Of a stretch of 33,611 nucleotides of DNA, positions 18,709 through 27,082 are shown piece by piece. Made by a program: the position numbers and the translations under genes. The stretch comes from Candidatus Woesearchaeota archaeon. Its GTDB lineage: Archaea > Nanobdellota > Nanobdellia > Woesearchaeales > GW2011-AR9. The notes below the pieces were generated by a model. The model was not told where the DNA came from, ran no database searches, and saw only the letters and a program-made list of their open reading frames with translations. The stretch lies in contig JABHXC010000019.1 of the NCBI GenBank assembly GCA_018657475.1, positions 1 through 33,611 of the forward strand. The letters run 5' to 3'. Each line of letters begins with the position of its first letter. Positions within the stretch are counted from its first letter, which is position 1.

Positions 18709-19572
18709 ATGCGCCTTACTAAGAAAAAAATTCAAGAAATTCTAGTCTCCATTGTTGGAGAAGATGGATTACCGCTAATCAACGATCTTATTGGTCAAGA
18801 AAATATTTCTGAGTTTGATTTAGCAGAAACCACTGGTTTCGACATTAAGGTTGTTAGAAGATTACTTTATTTGTTGTATAATCAAAATGTGATTAAATTT
18901 ACTAGAAAAAAAGATAAGCTTAAAGGGTGGTATATTTACTATTGGACACTTGTTCCAGATAACATTCGGTTTAATTATTATAAAGTTAAAAGAGAATTAC
19001 TTGTAAGATTAGAAGCTCAGTTAGAGATTGAAGAGAAAGAAGTTTTCTTTATTTCTCCAAATGGTGGAGTTAGGTTAAATTTTGATGATGCTATGGAATA
19101 TGATTTTCATTGTCCTGAAACTGGAGAATTAATGGTCCAAGACGATAATAAAGAACGTATAGCTAGAATAAAACGAAAGATCAAAGAAACTCAAGATGAG
19201 TTAAAATTACTTCTTGAACAAAGAAAAGCTAGAAGAACAGCAATTAGAGAGCGAGCAGAAGCTGCAGCAATAAAGAAAAAAGCTGCTACTCGTAAAAAAG
19301 CTGCAAAGAAAAAAGTAACCAAAAAGAAAGCTACCAAAAAGAAAGTAACTAAAAAGAAAGTAACTAAAAAGAAAACTACAAAAAAGAAAGTTGCTATTTC
19401 TAAAAAGAAAGAAACTACTCGTAAAAAAGCTGCAAAGAAAAAAGTAACTAAAAAGAAAATCACTAAGAAAAAAGCTGTTTCTAAAAAGAAAGAAACTACC
19501 CGTAAAAAAGCTGCTAAGAAACAAGTAATTAAAAAGAAAATTATCAAAAAGAAAGTAGCTAAGAAAAAATAA
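18709..19572 (+). CDS. tfe: transcription factor E (TFE alpha) with H1-like Lys-rich tail
   Basis: ISEFDLAETTGFDIKVVRRLLYLLYNQNVIKFTRKKDKLKGWYIYYW, degenerate ribbon FISPNGGVRLNFDDAMEYDFHCPETGEL, then about 100 aa of KKxx repeats. Confidence 0.9.
   Translation: MRLTKKKIQEILVSIVGEDGLPLINDLIGQENISEFDLAETTGFDIKVVRRLLYLLYNQNVIKFTRKKDKLKGWYIYYWTLVPDNIRFNYYKVKRELLVRLEAQLEIEEKEVFFISPNGGVRLNFDDAMEYDFHCPETGELMVQDDNKERIARIKRKIKETQDELKLLLEQRKARRTAIRERAEAAAIKKKAATRKKAAKKKVTKKKATKKKVTKKKVTKKKTTKKKVAISKKKETTRKKAAKKKVTKKKITKKKAVSKKKETTRKKAAKKQVIKKKIIKKKVAKKK
19399..19560 (+). repeat. two tandem imperfect 81-nt (27-aa) units in the TFE tail
   Basis: Copies begin at tct 19399 and tct 19480: SKKKETTRKKAAKKKVTKKKITKKKAV and SKKKETTRKKAAKKQVIKKKIIKKKVA. 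Confidence 0.88.
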
Positions 19573-20124
19573 TTATTCTACATCTGTGTGTGCTTTGTAA
19601 CCGGCTTCCCAAGCATCTTCTTTACTTTTGAACCAAACACGATTTTGCTCTTTAATTTTTTCTGCCCATTCACTTTTTGGTTCATGAAAATATTTTCCTC
19701 TTTTACTAGCTACATATCTTCCAGGTTCATAATGTACTTCTGGCTGCACAGGATCAAAAACCATGCTGTGTGGTTCTTCTTCATGGTTATCTGAGATAAT
19801 TGTTACCTTTCTTGGATATCCTACGATAAAACCAACAACTGCAATTATTGCTAAAGTCAGATATAATCGTTCTGTAAAAAACCATAACAAAACAATATTT
19901 AGTAAGTATAATGTGTATACAAAAAACAATACGGTTGTTCTTTTAGATTTTCCCGCACGCATAAAACCAAATGTAGAAATAACTAATAAAAATAATAATC
20001 CAATAAGTTCTAAGATAAGAGTTTTACCACTACTAACAGAGATAATTGTGATTAAACCAAAGAATAATATAACTAAAAGTATAGCATGAACTCCCAATAA
20101 AATTGAAAACGGATATTTTCGCAT
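19573..20124 (-). CDS. membrane protein with C-terminal degenerate Ada-type metal-binding-like domain
   Basis: Four hydrophobic segments, then YVASKRGKYFHEPKSEWAEKIKEQNRVWFKSKEDAWEAGYKAH resembling Yxxxxxx-CxWAxxI..NxxxFxSxEEAxxAGY. Confidence 0.7.
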   Translation of the reverse strand: MRKYPFSILLGVHAILLVILFFGLITIISVSSGKTLILELIGLLFLLVISTFGFMRAGKSKRTTVLFFVYTLYLLNIVLLWFFTERLYLTLAIIAVVGFIVGYPRKVTIISDNHEEEPHSMVFDPVQPEVHYEPGRYVASKRGKYFHEPKSEWAEKIKEQNRVWFKSKEDAWEAGYKAHTDVE

Positions 20125-20174
20125 AGGTTCGATGATAAAACCCGTTATTTAAGAATTTCTATGCTTTAGTAGTA

Positions 20175-20492
20175 CTAAAACTCTTCTTCAATGTTTTTAA
20201 GGTAACCTTTACGCTTTAAGAAATCAACTTCTGCTTTACTACGATATTTATGGATAATGTCTCCTTTTCCGTCTCCCCCCAATTCCCAGGGTTCAACAAT
20301 AACAACATTATTTTCTCTTACCCACAATCGTCTTCTTAATCTTCCAGGGATACGACAAATTCTTTCTTTACCATCTAAACAAGATACACGCATTCTGCTT
20401 CCACCTAACCTTTGTTGAACAATACCCAGAATTTCTTTTTTTTGTGGGATTCTAACTCTAATTGTTTGTTGTTCTGGTTGAGGTTTTGCCAT
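20175..20492 (-). CDS. eif1a: translation initiation factor aIF1A
   Basis: [64 protein letters not shown]. Confidence 0.95.
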   Translation of the reverse strand: MAKPQPEQQTIRVRIPQKKEILGIVQQRLGGSRMRVSCLDGKERICRIPGRLRRRLWVRENNVVIVEPWELGGDGKGDIIHKYRSKAEVDFLKRKGYLKNIEEEF

Positions 20493-20600
20493 CTATTAAT
20501 TACTCAGATAACGCTTTTATAAAACTTTGCGTAGATTATCTTAAAGCAAAAGACATATAAACAAACTTCTTGGTAATTTTATTGTAACGAGGGGATAAAT

Positions 20601-21419
20601 ATGGCAAAAAGAGTTGAGTCACCATCATCTATTAACACATTTAAACAGTGTAAACGAAAATATTATTATCAATATATTGAAAAATTACCTACTCTTTCTA
20701 ACATCCATCAAGTTAGGGGAAACATTGCTCATTCCGCATTAGAATTATTTTATGACATTGATTCATCAAAATTTAATGAAGATAATTATGAACAAAAGTT
20801 TAAAAGTTCTTTACAACAAATTTTTTTACAACAATGGGTGAAAGAAAAAATTAGGTTAGACAAAATTGGCTTAAGTAAAGACCGTGAACGATTTTATTTT
20901 GAAGAAACTATGTTAATGTTAATGAATTGGGGGAACCATTTTGTTAATGATATTAAAACAACGATTGAAAAAAAGAAAGTATCTATTCCTGAAGCATTTC
21001 AAATTTTAACTCCAATAAGAGAACAAGAGTATCGTTCAACAAATTATTCAGTTAGAGGTTTTATTGATGCAATTCAACATGTAGAAGAAGAAGTTCATAT
21101 AATTGATTACAAAACAAACAGTAAATTTGATGTTAAAAATAGTATTAGGTTACAATTAGCAATCTATTCTTTGTTGTATCAAGAAAAACATGGTAAAGCT
21201 CCTTCCAAAGTAGGTGTTTTCTTTTTACGTCACAAATTAAAGATGCTTTCTGTTGATGAAGAATTGTTAAAATTAGCCCAACAAGAAATTGAATTAATTC
21301 ATGCCCATACAACAACAACAGAAGCAATAATGGATTATTCGCGTACAATCACTCCTTTATGTAAATGGTCTACAGGGCAGTGTGATTTCTATAAAACTTG
21401 TAAACCGCATGATAATTAG
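20601..21419 (+). CDS. RecB/Cas4-like PD-(D/E)XK nuclease with probable Fe-S cluster cysteines
   Basis: SPSSINTFKQCKRKYYYQYIEKLP, RGNIAHSALELFYD, VRGFIDAIQHVEEEVHIIDYKTN, LCKWSTGQCDFYKTC. Confidence 0.88.
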   Translation: MAKRVESPSSINTFKQCKRKYYYQYIEKLPTLSNIHQVRGNIAHSALELFYDIDSSKFNEDNYEQKFKSSLQQIFLQQWVKEKIRLDKIGLSKDRERFYFEETMLMLMNWGNHFVNDIKTTIEKKKVSIPEAFQILTPIREQEYRSTNYSVRGFIDAIQHVEEEVHIIDYKTNSKFDVKNSIRLQLAIYSLLYQEKHGKAPSKVGVFFLRHKLKMLSVDEELLKLAQQEIELIHAHTTTTEAIMDYSRTITPLCKWSTGQCDFYKTCKPHDN

Positions 21420-21424
21420 AGTAG

Positions 21425-22492
21425 CTAAGCCATCGCTAAGAAGCTCATTCTAATAATCTCTTGATATGTTATATCACCAAATCCAAATGTAGGAAATCCT
21501 AATATTGCCATTATTGCTAAAGAAATTAAGAATGAAAAGAAGTATAAAAATAATGGATTAAGTGCAGCTTTAGTTCTGTGAGTTTTTGGTAATAAGAATC
21601 TAACCAATAAAAGAAAACCAAAAATGCTTCCAACAAATAATGCAAAAGCAGGAATTGGAATAGCAACCGTTAAAATCACTGTTTCAATTAGCCCTCCAAC
21701 AACTAAGAACAATAATGCAAAAAGTAATAAGTACATATTAAACCCAAAAACTTCAAGGAATCTTCTTGAAGCAAACCTTTCTAATAAAACATCTTTTGAA
21801 ATGACAGAGCCCGATATGGCTGCAAGGAAATATGATATCCCTTCAACTATCAGATGAAAGAAAACTATCACCATCATCGCCATAAACAAAAATGCAGGAA
21901 TTGTTCCAGAAAACAATGCAGCGTTTTTAGCGGTAAATCCGAAGATTGTTCCCCAAACAGAAGCATTCCATGTAATTAAGAAAATAGCACCATCCCCTGT
22001 CAATAATGCTAGTATAAAACAAGCCATTAAAACTAAAAAATTATTATTTAACAAATCAATAAACAAAGCGGGGGAAAATATACCAGCGGTTGCAGAACCA
22101 GCAAATCCTTGCCCTAACCTGATTTCTAGTTGTTCTCTGAACAACATGTTAGTTTGAAATGAAGGTAATAAAATTGTTCCAATTGAATAAACTAAAAGAA
22201 TACCTAAAAATAAAAACACATAAACTTTAATCAAATCAATATCATCACGCCATAATGCTTTAATTGAAACTTTTTGTTCCATTGCTTCTTGCCGTTCTTC
22301 AATAGAAAATATCTTGTACAGTTCTGGAAGTAATAATAACGAGGTAAAAGCAACAGCAACTAAAGCTGGATCTCCAGGAAATAATACTGATGCAATAAGA
22401 ATTCCTATAACAGAATAAATAACTCCTAATAAAAAAGCGTACCTTCCTTTATGTTCTAACCAATCTTCTGGAAAGATATGCTCTAACACCAC
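21425..22492 (-). CDS. SpoIIM-related (stage II sporulation protein M family) membrane protein
   Basis: Multi-TM; FILALLTGDGAIFLITWNASVWGTIFGFTAKNAA and FHLIVEGISYFLAAISGSVIS typical of this family. Confidence 0.78.
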   Translation of the reverse strand: MVLEHIFPEDWLEHKGRYAFLLGVIYSVIGILIASVLFPGDPALVAVAFTSLLLLPELYKIFSIEERQEAMEQKVSIKALWRDDIDLIKVYVFLFLGILLVYSIGTILLPSFQTNMLFREQLEIRLGQGFAGSATAGIFSPALFIDLLNNNFLVLMACFILALLTGDGAIFLITWNASVWGTIFGFTAKNAALFSGTIPAFLFMAMMVIVFFHLIVEGISYFLAAISGSVISKDVLLERFASRRFLEVFGFNMYLLLFALLFLVVGGLIETVILTVAIPIPAFALFVGSIFGFLLLVRFLLPKTHRTKAALNPLFLYFFSFLISLAIMAILGFPTFGFGDITYQEIIRMSFLAMA

Positions 22493-22533
22493 TAACTATC
22501 ACCTCTATGCAAAGAATTATTTTATTGTTTAAA

Positions 22534-23043
22534 TTACTTCCGATTATTTGTCAAGAACTTTTTAACTTTACGCCAATACTTTTTGTCAAGAATGTAGCCA
22601 ATACAATTGTTACTTCCACATTTACAAGGATGATCTACAAAATCTTTATCCCATCCATATCCATAGTTGTAAGAAAGTTCTTCACCCTCTTTAATTGTTT
22701 TTAAAGCTTCTATCCAAATGTGTCCTTTGTCATTACACGTATCACAATTTGGGTTACATGAATGGTTAATCAGTCTTGCCGGATTCCAGGAAACATTACC
22801 ATCAATATCGTATCTCTTGTTTAGCTCGAACAGATAAACATGTCCTTCATGACCTTTCTCTCCCTGTTCGTACTGTTTACCTCCTCTTTTTTCAGCTTCT
22901 ACTTTTGTAATTTTTTCACCAACGTATTCAATAACTTGTGTTCCTTTTGGGATAGTTTTTCGTGCAAATAAACCTTTACCGTGCACGGAAGATTTTTTTT
23001 CTATAACCCATTCATTAATTATTTTCATTGGGCGTAGTTCCAT
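22534..23043 (-). CDS. SET-domain protein (lysine methyltransferase-like) with post-SET Cys motif
   Basis: GKGLFARKTIPKGTQVIEYVGE, RLINHSCNPNCDT, IKEGEELSYNYGY, HPCKCGSNNCIGYI. Confidence 0.92.
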   Translation of the reverse strand: MELRPMKIINEWVIEKKSSVHGKGLFARKTIPKGTQVIEYVGEKITKVEAEKRGGKQYEQGEKGHEGHVYLFELNKRYDIDGNVSWNPARLINHSCNPNCDTCNDKGHIWIEALKTIKEGEELSYNYGYGWDKDFVDHPCKCGSNNCIGYILDKKYWRKVKKFLTNNRK

Positions 23044-23108
23044 TATAGTTATTCTTAAGTGTTTCGTTTCGTAAGGTTTTTATAGGAAACAAACAAAAAA
23101 GACCTATA

Positions 23109-23960
23109 ATGAAAAATCAGCTAAAAACAGCAGCGTTACTTGGTTTACTCGCAGGATTATTCTTATTAATTGGCGGTCTAATTGGTGGAAGACAAGGTTT
23201 AATCATTGCATTAGTCTTTGCAGTCGGGTTTAATTTTGTTTCCTATTGGTGGTCTGCTAAAATCTCTTTAGCCATTTACAAAGCAAAAGAAGCTGATAGG
23301 AACCAATATGGTGACTTATACTCTATGGTTGAAGAAATTGCCCATTCCGCAAAATTACCAATACCAAAAATTTACATTGTAAAATCTCCACAAGCTAATG
23401 CTTTTGCTACTGGTAGAAATCATAAAAATGCAGTTGTTGCAGTTACAACTGGTATCATGAAAATTCTTAACAGAAATGAGTTGAAAGGAGTGTTAGCACA
23501 TGAAGTAGCCCATATAAAAAATAGAGATATTTTAATTTCATCAATAGCAGCAACTATTGCGGCAGTAATATCTTATTTAGCAATGATGGCACGTTGGGCA
23601 GCAATTTTTGGTGGGTTTGGTAGAAGCAGAGATGGTGGTAATATTATTGAACTTATTGTTTTAGCAATTATTGCTCCAATAATGGCAATGATTATTCAGT
23701 TTGCAATTTCTCGATCAAGAGAATTTTTAGCAGACTCAACCGGTGCAAAAATGATTAATGATCCATTTTCGTTAGCATCTGCACTAGAAAAGATTCATAA
23801 TAATGTTCATCACCATCCTTTGAAGAAAATGGGTACAACGGAAGCAACCGCACATTTATTCATTGCCAATCCATTTAAAGGAAAAAGTTTTCTAAAATTA
23901 TTTTCTACTCATCCTTCCGTTGAGAGTCGAACAAAAAAGTTACGTTCTATGAAACTTTGA
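23109..23960 (+). CDS. htpX: M48 family membrane metalloprotease HtpX
   Basis: GVLAHEVAHIKNRDILISSIAATIAAVISYLAMMARW, SREFLADSTGAKM, FSTHPSVESRTKKL. Confidence 0.94.
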   Translation: MKNQLKTAALLGLLAGLFLLIGGLIGGRQGLIIALVFAVGFNFVSYWWSAKISLAIYKAKEADRNQYGDLYSMVEEIAHSAKLPIPKIYIVKSPQANAFATGRNHKNAVVAVTTGIMKILNRNELKGVLAHEVAHIKNRDILISSIAATIAAVISYLAMMARWAAIFGGFGRSRDGGNIIELIVLAIIAPIMAMIIQFAISRSREFLADSTGAKMINDPFSLASALEKIHNNVHHHPLKKMGTTEATAHLFIANPFKGKSFLKLFSTHPSVESRTKKLRSMKL

Positions 23961-24062
23961 TCCACTAGACACACTGGACAACCATTCCTAGAGTTTATAT
24001 ACCTCTCTCTTATTTTTTATACCCCACTTTTTAGTCTAGCAGAAAAGTGAAAGTATTCAAGA

Positions 24063-25253
24063 ATGGAAATGAAAGAGATTAAGATAAAGCAGGCAATTAG
24101 CTACATTCAAAAGCAGCTGAGTGGAAATTCACATCCTCCTTATTCTGATCTTAACAAAAAGTTTAATCTATCTACTTATAGAATCACCCTAAATGACCTA
24201 TATCCAAAACTTGGAATTGATGTACTTAACTTAAAATGTAAAAGACCAAACGCGTCTCAGAATAAAATTAAAAGACAACTGATGAGTTATGTTCGGAAAG
24301 AAGTAAAAAACGGTCATTTTCCTACACGAAGGTTTATTGAAAAAACATTTGGTTTAAGATTGACAGGGATTTTTAAAGGGATTGAAGATCTATATCAACA
24401 AGCCGGATTAAATTATGAACAACAAAGTAGTCAATTACTTAAAACACTAAAAGCGCAACAGCTACAAGAACTAGTTATTGAAATTATTGCAAAACTCAAT
24501 TTGAAATTAATTAAATCTAGAGGAACACATGAAAGAGGAGTTGATATAATTGCTAAAAATAAAGAAGGATTGATTGTTGGAATTGAAATCAAAGCTCACC
24601 ACAGATTTGAAGCAATTAAGAAGAGAAATATTCTACAATTGGAAAGATTTTTGATTAATGAAAATCTGACCAAAGTAATATTAATTACTACTTCCTCAAA
24701 GATTAATGTTAAGAATGAAAATCCAAAAATTGAAATTTTGAGTTATAATAACTTACAATCATTTTGTAATGAAAATCAGATTAATGTTTTGAAGAAAATT
24801 AGAGAAACTTCAATACATATGAAAACCAATGAAAAAGAAATCAAAAGAAAAGAAATTTTAGATTATGCAAAAAATAGGATTGCTAGGGGAAAGAAAATAA
24901 CTTCCAATATTATCTCAAAAGACTTGAATATTGATCTAAATACTTATTTTAAGAGTATTTATGAAGTCTATGATTATCTTAAAATCCTACCACCAATTAG
25001 AATTATGAGGGAAGGTAGGAGAAGCCCACACAAAGGCCATAAAAGAAATCTCATTATACAAAAGATGGTGAATTATATCAAAAAAGAGGTGTCTCGTGGT
25101 CATTATCCAAGTGGAATAGATGTGGGAAATCAATTTGGAGTTAAACATATTTGGAATTTTATAACAATGAAAGAATTATATGAAAAAGCTGGTTTTGAAC
25201 ATTACCATATTAGGAAGAAAAGAGGGCCAAGAAAAAAAGAAATTCAACTATAA
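24063..25253 (+). CDS. Mrr-like PD-(D/E)XK nuclease domain flanked by HNR-like DNA-binding repeats
   Basis: ELVIEIIAKLNLKLIKSRGTHERGVDIIAKNKEGLIVGIEIKAHHRFEAIKKRN; repeats with GHFPTRRFIEKTFGLRLTGIFKGIEDLYQQAGL and GHYPSGIDVGNQFGVKHIWNFITMKELYEKAGF. Confidence 0.78.
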   Translation: MEMKEIKIKQAISYIQKQLSGNSHPPYSDLNKKFNLSTYRITLNDLYPKLGIDVLNLKCKRPNASQNKIKRQLMSYVRKEVKNGHFPTRRFIEKTFGLRLTGIFKGIEDLYQQAGLNYEQQSSQLLKTLKAQQLQELVIEIIAKLNLKLIKSRGTHERGVDIIAKNKEGLIVGIEIKAHHRFEAIKKRNILQLERFLINENLTKVILITTSSKINVKNENPKIEILSYNNLQSFCNENQINVLKKIRETSIHMKTNEKEIKRKEILDYAKNRIARGKKITSNIISKDLNIDLNTYFKSIYEVYDYLKILPPIRIMREGRRSPHKGHKRNLIIQKMVNYIKKEVSRGHYPSGIDVGNQFGVKHIWNFITMKELYEKAGFEHYHIRKKRGPRKKEIQL

Positions 25254-25285
25254 TTTTTTAAAGAAATCTCTTATTTTCTGTTTAT

Positions 25286-25342
25286 ACCCTGCATTGTACT
25301 TCTCTTGTGATGACCATGATCAGGAGCGTTATCATGCAGGGT
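25286..25342. repeat. 9-bp perfect inverted repeat (accctgcat / atgcagggt), 39-nt spacer
   Basis: Arms 25286..25294 and 25334..25342, read directly. Confidence 0.8.
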
Positions 25343-25383
25343 TCATTTTCTTGATTCACACATTTTTTATATGATTAGTTAAT

Positions 25384-26073
25384 TTGTACCAATCTGTGAG
25401 GAAAAAAAGAAAAAAGATTACTTCTAAACCCTTTTCTAGAGAGGAAGAAGAGGCATTGATTGCTAGTTTTACCAAACAAAATGGAACCACTTATTGGGAA
25501 GTTGAACCAATACCTTTACCAAAAATAAAAAGTAAGAAAGGAAAGAAAAGAGAAACACCTGAGAGAAGGTTTTTAGTTGAAAAGATCCCTACGTATTTAG
25601 AAGATTATTTTATGTACTCTAAAACAAAATATAAAACAAAATATAAAACAGAATCTAAAACAAAATCTAAAACCGAAGTTGGTTCTCTACTTGTTTATAC
25701 GCTCCCTTTAACAAACTGTTCACCAGTTGCAGAAATTTGTGAGCGTGTAGCTTTTGCTTCAACAGTGTTAGCAGAAGAACCAAACGGCTCAAAGATTCGT
25801 CATAAGATAGTATATCTTAATATGGGTGAAAAAAGACTTGCTTTAGGAATGTATGCAGCAAATACTCATCAACTTGAAGTTTTAGTAACTCATTTTGAAA
25901 ATCAGGATTTTGAACAAGTAGAATTTCCAACTTGTGTAGCAGCAGCATTACACAAAGTAATAATGACTCAACGAAACTTTGAGTTTGGCCCTTATGAGCA
26001 AAATGTTCTTTTAGAATCAGAAATTACAGCTCTCAAAGCTGCCTACAAAGGTCTAGAAGCAACATTACTCTAA
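25384..26073 (+). CDS. hypothetical protein; likely true start GTG at 25396 rather than TTG at 25384
   Basis: TATA-like attttttata centred about 27 nt upstream of GTG 25396; no family recognised. Confidence 0.6.
   Translation: MYQSVRKKRKKITSKPFSREEEEALIASFTKQNGTTYWEVEPIPLPKIKSKKGKKRETPERRFLVEKIPTYLEDYFMYSKTKYKTKYKTESKTKSKTEVGSLLVYTLPLTNCSPVAEICERVAFASTVLAEEPNGSKIRHKIVYLNMGEKRLALGMYAANTHQLEVLVTHFENQDFEQVEFPTCVAAALHKVIMTQRNFEFGPYEQNVLLESEITALKAAYKGLEATLL
25618..25677 (+). repeat. five tandem 12-nt units encoding SKTK/YKTK/YKTE/SKTK/SKTE
   Basis: tctaaaacaaaa-tataaaacaaaa-tataaaacagaa-tctaaaacaaaa-tctaaaaccgaa. Confidence 0.92.
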
Positions 26074-26153
26074 ACTTCTCAATTCCTTTTTTATAGTTAT
26101 TTTCTTGAGTATAATAATATTTATATCTCAAACCCTACTCACAACTCAAACGT

Positions 26154-27080
26154 ATGGATCGACAGATAAATTTTCATTTTGAGTTGGAGTCTGAAAGTGA
26201 CTTTGAGCGTAGTGCTCGAATTGTTTCTGTAGGAGATCAATGGCAACCAAGAAACGAGTGTAACATTCCAAAATTTAGTTTTCTTTATCGTGTTGACAAT
26301 TCATTAAATCAAAGATTAAATTCTACTGTTCCAATTAAATATCAGCCAATGACCCGTGCCGCAGTAATACTTGCTGAACAATACATTGCTTCTTTTGATA
26401 GTGTTTTTGATGAGCGTCCAGAATTTTGTGTACAAGTAACTCCCCTTAACAATGAATTTTTTGTTACACTATTAGAATATGGAATGGATGATCAATTTCA
26501 AGAAGCCATGGCCGTTGGAAAAACTCCTGCTGTTGGTCAGGTTTCAGTTGATAAGTTGTTAGCACAAGATTATTGGCGGCTTAAAGAGTTACAAGAGTTT
26601 ACTTCATCAGCACAAAAAACTTATTGTCTTGCACAGCTGAAAGCGGTAGATACTTCTGTTCAAAATATTCGCGCGAGGGTTGGATTAACAGACAAATCAT
26701 TCACAAAACCTTTAGAAGACAAAGTTGTGTTTGAAACACATGACGGCTGGGCAAATTTTGATTATTGGTCTTTAGTAAATGATTTTATTCTTCCATCAGA
26801 CATCTTTCATGAAGATTATAAACTTCCTTTAGCTGCTTCACTTTTGGGTATTGATAGTGCATTACAGGAAGAAATACCAGGAAAAGGCGGAGTTCTTACA
26901 ACAGACCCTATAGGAGACAAAACAAAAATGCTGTACGAAGTAACAATTGGTGTTCAAACATCTCCATTTCAATTTCACGTCCATATAAATCCTTGTGAAG
27001 ACACCGGATCAAGAAAAAGTTACACTACAAAACATTTTGAAATGGACGTAAGGGATCCAAGTAGCATTAAAAAAATATAA
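26154..27080 (+). CDS. hypothetical protein, 308 aa
   Basis: Complete ORF with upstream tttatatc; no recognised domain. Confidence 0.65.
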   Translation: MDRQINFHFELESESDFERSARIVSVGDQWQPRNECNIPKFSFLYRVDNSLNQRLNSTVPIKYQPMTRAAVILAEQYIASFDSVFDERPEFCVQVTPLNNEFFVTLLEYGMDDQFQEAMAVGKTPAVGQVSVDKLLAQDYWRLKELQEFTSSAQKTYCLAQLKAVDTSVQNIRARVGLTDKSFTKPLEDKVVFETHDGWANFDYWSLVNDFILPSDIFHEDYKLPLAASLLGIDSALQEEIPGKGGVLTTDPIGDKTKMLYEVTIGVQTSPFQFHVHINPCEDTGSRKSYTTKHFEMDVRDPSSIKKI

Positions 27081-27082
27081 AG

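Noticed and set aside
19191-19547. Antisense ORFs rich in F/L (19191..19547, 19207..19524) opposite the TFE tail
   Set aside because: Mirror artefact of the AAG/AAA-rich lysine repeats on the plus strand
20601-21419. Possible Cas4 and CRISPR locus
   Set aside because: Cas4-like by fold and Fe-S cysteines only; no cas genes or repeat-spacer array found in the window
23965-24039. 6-bp inverted repeat CTAGAC/GTCTAG upstream of the nuclease gene as element terminus
   Set aside because: Too short and 63 nt apart; expected by chance in AT-rich DNA, and does not match the downstream repeat
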